In this document: piece by piece, positions 60,834-64,000 of the stretch
Layout: every line of letters starts with the position of its first letter
Numbering within the stretch: the first letter of the stretch is position 1
NCBI RefSeq assembly: GCF_900141905.1
Contig: NZ_FQZF01000023.1
Location: 21,369-85,368, forward strand
Source: Muricoccus roseus
GTDB taxonomy: Bacteria > Pseudomonadota > Alphaproteobacteria > Acetobacterales > Acetobacteraceae
Direction of reading: 5' to 3'
Length of the DNA stretch: 64,000 nt
Position numbers and translations under genes: made by a program
Notes under the pieces: model-generated
What the model was told of the DNA's origin: nothing
Database searches by the model: none
The model's input: only the letters and a program-made list of their open reading frames with translations

Positions 60834-61547
60834 TTACCCCCCCAGCGCCTCGCCAGCCGTCAGCCGCCCGTCATAAAGCGCCCGCCCGATGATCACCCCC
60901 GCGATCGTCCCCGTCGCCCGCAGCGCGTCCAGGTCCGCGCGCCCGGCCACCCCGCCGCTGGCGATCACCGGCGTCGAGAGCCGCTCGGCCAGCGCGGCGG
61001 TGGCCGCCACGTTCACCCCGCCCAGCATCCCGTCCCGGTCGATATCCGTGTGGATCACCGCCGCCGCCCCTGCATCCTCCAGCATCAGCCCCAGGTCCAG
61101 CGCGGTCAGCGTCCCCGTCTCCGCCCAGCCCTCGGTCGCCACGAACCCGTCCCGCGCATCGATCCCGATCGCGACCTTGCCGGGGAAGGCCCGGCAGGCC
61201 TCGCGCGCGAAATCCGGGTTCTTCGCGGCCGCGGAGCCCAGGATCACCCGCGCGATCCCCGCCTCCAGCCAGGCCTCCACCGTCGCCATGTCGCGGATGC
61301 CGCCGCCCAGCTGCACCGGCCGCGTGGTGGCGGAAAGAATGCCTCGCACCGCCTCCGCATTGGCCGGCCGGCCGGCGAAGGCCCCGTCCAGGTCCACCAC
61401 ATGCAGCCAGGGAAAGCCCGCCGCGTCGAAGGCCCGCGCCTGGGTGGCGGGGTCGCCATAGACGGTGGCCTCGTTCATGTCGCCGCGCTTCAGGCGCACG
61501 ACCTGCCCGCCCTTCAGGTCGATGGCGGGGTAGGGGATGAAGTCCAT
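60834..61547 (-). CDS. hisA: HisA, phosphoribosylformimino-5-aminoimidazole carboxamide ribotide isomerase
   Basis: A 237-residue TIM barrel. The N-terminal catalytic Asp is in [18 protein letters not shown], followed by [54 protein letters not shown] (second catalytic Asp) and [16 protein letters not shown] with the phosphate-binding Gly-rich loops. It isomerises ProFAR to PRFAR in histidine synthesis. The ATG overlaps the last base of the GNAT stop. hisF, the usual next gene, is absent here; the operon ends at repeat copy E. Confidence 0.97.
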   Translation of the reverse strand: MDFIPYPAIDLKGGQVVRLKRGDMNEATVYGDPATQARAFDAAGFPWLHVVDLDGAFAGRPANAEAVRGILSATTRPVQLGGGIRDMATVEAWLEAGIARVILGSAAAKNPDFAREACRAFPGKVAIGIDARDGFVATEGWAETGTLTALDLGLMLEDAGAAAVIHTDIDRDGMLGGVNVAATAALAERLSTPVIASGGVAGRADLDALRATGTIAGVIIGRALYDGRLTAGEALGG

Positions 61548-62113
61548 CAGCTGTCCTGCGGGAAGAGCGTCTCGGTCGGCCGCCCGCGCGCGGGCTCCAG
61601 CACCCTGAAGTAGTGGTGGCCCGCCACGGTGCGGCCCTCGATCCGGGCATAGGCCGGGTGCGTGCCCCAGCGCGTGTAGCCCAGCCCCTCGAACAGCGCG
61701 ATGGCGGTGGTCTGCGTCTCGCGCACGTCCAGGTTCAGCACCCGGTGCCCCAGCGCCGCCGCCCGCTCCTCCACCCGCCGCACCATCAGCCGCGCCAGCC
61801 CATGGCCGCGCGCATAGGGGGCGATATAGGCGTGGGTGAGCTGCGCGGCCCAGGCCTGCGCCTCGTTGTTGCGCCCGGGCCGGACCAGCTGCGCCGAGCC
61901 CACCACATGCCCGTCCAGCCGCGCCACGAACAGCTCGCGCTCCGGTACCAGCATCACGCCCCGGAAATGCCGCGCCAGCGCGTCGCGCCCCTGCGGCGCC
62001 AGCCAGCCGAAGCCGCCGCCCTCGATGATGGCCGCGTCCGTCGCCTCGCAGAGATCGGCCATCTCGGCATCCGAGAGCGTGTCCACGCGCTCGACGGACA
62101 AGGAATGTGCCAC
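61547..62113 (-). CDS. GNAT-family N-acetyltransferase within the his cluster
   Basis: A 188-residue acetyltransferase. The acetyl-CoA-binding motif is [26 protein letters not shown] (R-x-x-G-x-G/A form), preceded by [18 protein letters not shown] and followed by [28 protein letters not shown]. The start is GTG 62113, 5 bases after the hisH stop. It is placed between hisH and hisA in the same transcript, so it is co-expressed with histidine synthesis, but there is no known need for an acetyltransferase there. Its substrate is unknown. Confidence 0.88.
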   Translation of the reverse strand: MAHSLSVERVDTLSDAEMADLCEATDAAIIEGGGFGWLAPQGRDALARHFRGVMLVPERELFVARLDGHVVGSAQLVRPGRNNEAQAWAAQLTHAYIAPYARGHGLARLMVRRVEERAAALGHRVLNLDVRETQTTAIALFEGLGYTRWGTHPAYARIEGRTVAGHHYFRVLEPARGRPTETLFPQDS

Positions 62114-62118
62114 CTGAC

Positions 62119-62772
62119 TCACCCGGGCGACCACCGCAGGAAGTTCCGGAGGATCCGCAGCCCCACCGGCCCGGACTTCTCGGCATGGAACTGCGTGCCG
62201 GCCAGGTTGTCCCGCCCCACCATGGCCGCCACCTCGCCGCCATAGCCCGTGCTCGCCAGCAGCTCGTCCCGCAACCCGCCGCGCAGGGCGTAGGAATGCA
62301 CGAAATAAGCATGCGCATCCCCGGGCAGCCCCGCCAGCAACGGATGCGCCCCATGGGCCTCCAGCGCGTTCCACCCCATCTGCGGCAGGGGCAGCGGCGC
62401 ACCGGCCCCATCGCGCGGATCCATCGGCGCGATCTCGCCGCGGATCCAGCCGAGCCCGGGCGTCACCCCATGCTCCAGCCCGCGCTCCGCCATCATCTGC
62501 ATGCCCACGCAGATGCCGAGGAACGGCCGCCCGCGCCCGATCGCCACCTCGCGCAGCGCATCCGTCACCCCCGGCAGCGCGGCCAGCCCCCGCGCGCAGG
62601 CCGCGAAAGCCCCCTGCCCCGGCAGCACCACCCGGTCCGCCGCCAGCACGTCCTCCGCCCGCGTCGTCACGGAAAGGTCGAGGTCCAGCCCCTCCTCCCG
62701 CGCCGCCCGCTCGAAGGCACGCCGGACCGAGGCCAGGTTCCCCGAACCGGGATCCACCACCGCGAGCTTCAT
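62119..62772 (-). CDS. hisH: HisH, glutaminase subunit of imidazole glycerol phosphate synthase
   Basis: A 217-residue class I glutamine amidotransferase. It starts [17 protein letters not shown], has the nucleophile Cys in [16 protein letters not shown], and the His/Glu pair in [13 protein letters not shown] near the C-terminus. [10 protein letters not shown] is also conserved. HisH supplies ammonia to HisF. Its start overlaps the DUF2628 stop by 4 bases. hisF is not in this window. Confidence 0.97.
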   Translation of the reverse strand: MKLAVVDPGSGNLASVRRAFERAAREEGLDLDLSVTTRAEDVLAADRVVLPGQGAFAACARGLAALPGVTDALREVAIGRGRPFLGICVGMQMMAERGLEHGVTPGLGWIRGEIAPMDPRDGAGAPLPLPQMGWNALEAHGAHPLLAGLPGDAHAYFVHSYALRGGLRDELLASTGYGGEVAAMVGRDNLAGTQFHAEKSGPVGLRILRNFLRWSPG

Positions 62773-63134
62773 GCCATCACCCCGCGCGCCAGCTCCGGCC
62801 GCGCCCGCACCAGGCGGAACACCGCCATCTCCTCATCCGGCGCCGCGACGACGCCTTCCGCCGAGAAGCCCCGACGCCGCAGCGTCCAGCGCTCCAGGTC
62901 CCGCGCATGCAGCCCCAGCATCACCTGCAGCGCGAAGCCCACCCACCCCTCCCAGGGGTCCGGCAGGAAGGCAATCGCGAAAACCAGCAGCAGATAGCCG
63001 AGCAGCGCCAGCCACAGGCCGCGCCAGAGCAGCCACAGCGGCCCGAACAGGAAGGCCCAGAAGGAAAATCCCTCGCGCACCAGCCGCGTCCGGGGCCTCT
63101 CGCCCCCCCGCGCATGAACCGTGAAGACCCGCAT
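62769..63134 (-). CDS. DUF2628 family membrane protein within the his cluster
   Basis: A 121-residue protein with a cytoplasmic N-terminal strand (MRVFTVHARGG), a membrane region LVREGFSFWAFLFGPLWLLWRGLWLALLGYLLLVFAIAFL (two helices), a third hydrophobic stretch WVGFALQVMLGLHARDLERW, and a soluble tail. The REGFSFWAFLFGPLWLLW motif is diagnostic of DUF2628. It abuts hisB and overlaps hisH, a placement seen in other alphaproteobacterial his operons. Its function is unknown. Confidence 0.88.
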   Translation of the reverse strand: MRVFTVHARGGERPRTRLVREGFSFWAFLFGPLWLLWRGLWLALLGYLLLVFAIAFLPDPWEGWVGFALQVMLGLHARDLERWTLRRRGFSAEGVVAAPDEEMAVFRLVRARPELARGVMA

Positions 63135-63740
63135 TCAGGCCTCCAGCATCCCCTTGGTGGAGGGAACGGTCCCCTCCGCCCGTGGATCGGCCTCCGCCGC
63201 CATCCGCAACGCCCGCGCGAAGGCCTTGAACAGCCCCTCCGCGATATGGTGCGCATTGGTGCCGGCACGCTGCGTCAGATGCACCGTCATCGCCGAATTC
63301 ATCGCGACCGCGCGGAAGAATTCCTCGAACAGCTCCGTGTCCATCTCGCCCACCTTGTCGCGCGGAAAGCTCGCGGACCAAACAAGGAAAGGCCGGCCGG
63401 AAATATCAATGGCACACTCCGCCAGCGCCTCGTCCATCGGCACGAGCGCCTGGCCATAGCGGCGGATCCCGCGCTTGTCCGCCAGCGCGCGCCGGATCGC
63501 CTGCCCCAGCACGATCCCGACATCCTCCGTGGTGTGGTGGAAGTCGATATGCAGGTCGCCCTCCGCCCGCACCACCAGATCCACCATGGAATGCCGCGCC
63601 AACGCCGTGAGCATATGGTCCAGGAACCCGATCCCGGTCGCGACCTCGGCGCGGCCGGTGCCGTCCAGGTTCAGCGTCAGGTGAATCCGGGTCTCGCTCG
63701 TCTCGCGGGCGATCTCGGCGCGGCGGGGAAAGGCGTCCAT
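63135..63740 (-). CDS. hisB: HisB, imidazoleglycerol-phosphate dehydratase
   Basis: A 201-residue monofunctional dehydratase. It has [32 protein letters not shown], the metal-binding [30 protein letters not shown] and the second metal site [20 protein letters not shown]. It removes water from imidazole glycerol phosphate in histidine synthesis. It is the first gene of the visible his cluster and starts 74 bases from repeat copy F. Confidence 0.97.
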   Translation of the reverse strand: MDAFPRRAEIARETSETRIHLTLNLDGTGRAEVATGIGFLDHMLTALARHSMVDLVVRAEGDLHIDFHHTTEDVGIVLGQAIRRALADKRGIRRYGQALVPMDEALAECAIDISGRPFLVWSASFPRDKVGEMDTELFEEFFRAVAMNSAMTVHLTQRAGTNAHHIAEGLFKAFARALRMAAEADPRAEGTVPSTKGMLEA

Positions 63741-63813
63741 GACGCCCCTTTAGACCGCGGCGGGCCGGGGTGGAACCAAAGGTGTTAAAGAGCCCCGCCC
63801 GGTCAGCCCGCAT

Positions 63814-64000
63814 GGAGGGCTCCGCCCTCCACCCGCCAAGGGCCTGAGGCCCTTGGAACCCCATCGGACTGCCGTGGATACGATGATCAAAGGGGTCTCT
63901 CGCTGAGGGCGCACTTCCTGCCCTTGCAGTCGCCTCGGGTCATGGACCCGAGGCGCACCGTCAGCCGAGTGATTCCAAACTTTCAAAAAAGAAGAAGGTG
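63814..64000 (+). repeat. dispersed four-hairpin intergenic element, copy F, cut by window end
   Basis: H1, H2 and H3 and the A-rich stretch are present and almost identical to copy A, including the H2-H3 linker with only a one-base difference seen in CGCTGAGGGC. The window ends at AGAAGGTG, before H4. The near identity of copies A and F, 60 kb apart, suggests recent spread or gene conversion. Confidence 0.94.

Noticed and set aside
4012..64000. The dispersed copies as a CRISPR array or an insertion sequence
   Set aside because: Copies are kilobases apart, lack spacers, transposase and clear terminal inverted repeats, and contain several internal palindromes instead.

Overview
The window is a 64 kb piece of a very GC-rich, gene-dense alphaproteobacterial chromosome. 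Several features point to Acetobacteraceae of the Roseomonas type: a ChvG/ChvI two-component pair, two Bug-type substrate-binding proteins, class III CoA-transferases, a CioAB-type cytochrome bd oxidase, a bactofilin, an HWE-type histidine kinase, and heavy use of overlapping ATGA/GTGA junctions and GTG/TTG starts. This placement is an inference from gene content and base composition. No rRNA, tRNA, CRISPR array or insertion sequence was recognised.

Layout. 1-6.1 kb: a DUF3237 gene cut by the window edge, a flavin-type pyridoxamine oxidase, chvI, a small exported peptide, chvG, a TonB-like protein and hslV. 6.2-22.4 kb: a catabolic island. Thirteen minus-strand genes encode two acyl-CoA dehydrogenases, two CoA-transferases, an ADP-forming acyl-CoA synthetase, an enoyl-CoA hydratase, a carboxymuconolactone decarboxylase-like protein, a GST, a GntR regulator, a 2-hydroxyacid dehydrogenase, both subunits of a class I fumarase/tartrate dehydratase, and a Bug receptor. 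A divergent plus-strand operon of three genes (hydrolase, second Bug receptor, enol-lactonase-like hydrolase) faces it. Together they look like uptake and CoA-dependent breakdown of an unidentified organic acid. 22.5-26.5 kb: a DUF4130-UdgX fusion and its radical SAM partner, a DNA-repair pair separated by two small envelope genes on the other strand. 27-39 kb: a serralysin-like RTX protease, cioAB with a DUF2474 microprotein, a decayed DUF983 gene, an ACT-like protein, a large MscS-type channel, a trypsin-like protease and a chemoreceptor. 39.5-49.3 kb: an FAD oxidoreductase, azlCD, a divergent DUF2239/GIY-YIG pair sharing twin palindromes, a COG4637-like ATPase, a methyltransferase, a DUF2231 membrane protein with a sorbosone-dehydrogenase-like lipoprotein, and an AbrB-type transporter. 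49.6-64 kb: an AraC/MFS pair, a frameshifted MFS gene, typA, a PfkB kinase, bactofilin, a lipoprotein behind a poly-C tract, an HWE kinase and a his cluster (hisB-DUF2628-hisH-GNAT-hisA).

The most unusual signal is not a gene. A non-coding element of about 230-240 bp occurs six times in 64 kb, at 4012, 29094, 49371, 51722, 60580 and 63814, the last cut by the window end. It carries four ordered stem-loops whose arms are conserved or change in a compensatory way while loops and linkers drift. Four of the six copies fill the gap between two convergent genes. It behaves like a high-copy REP/MITE-like element that may act as a two-way transcript end; I do not recognise it as a named family.
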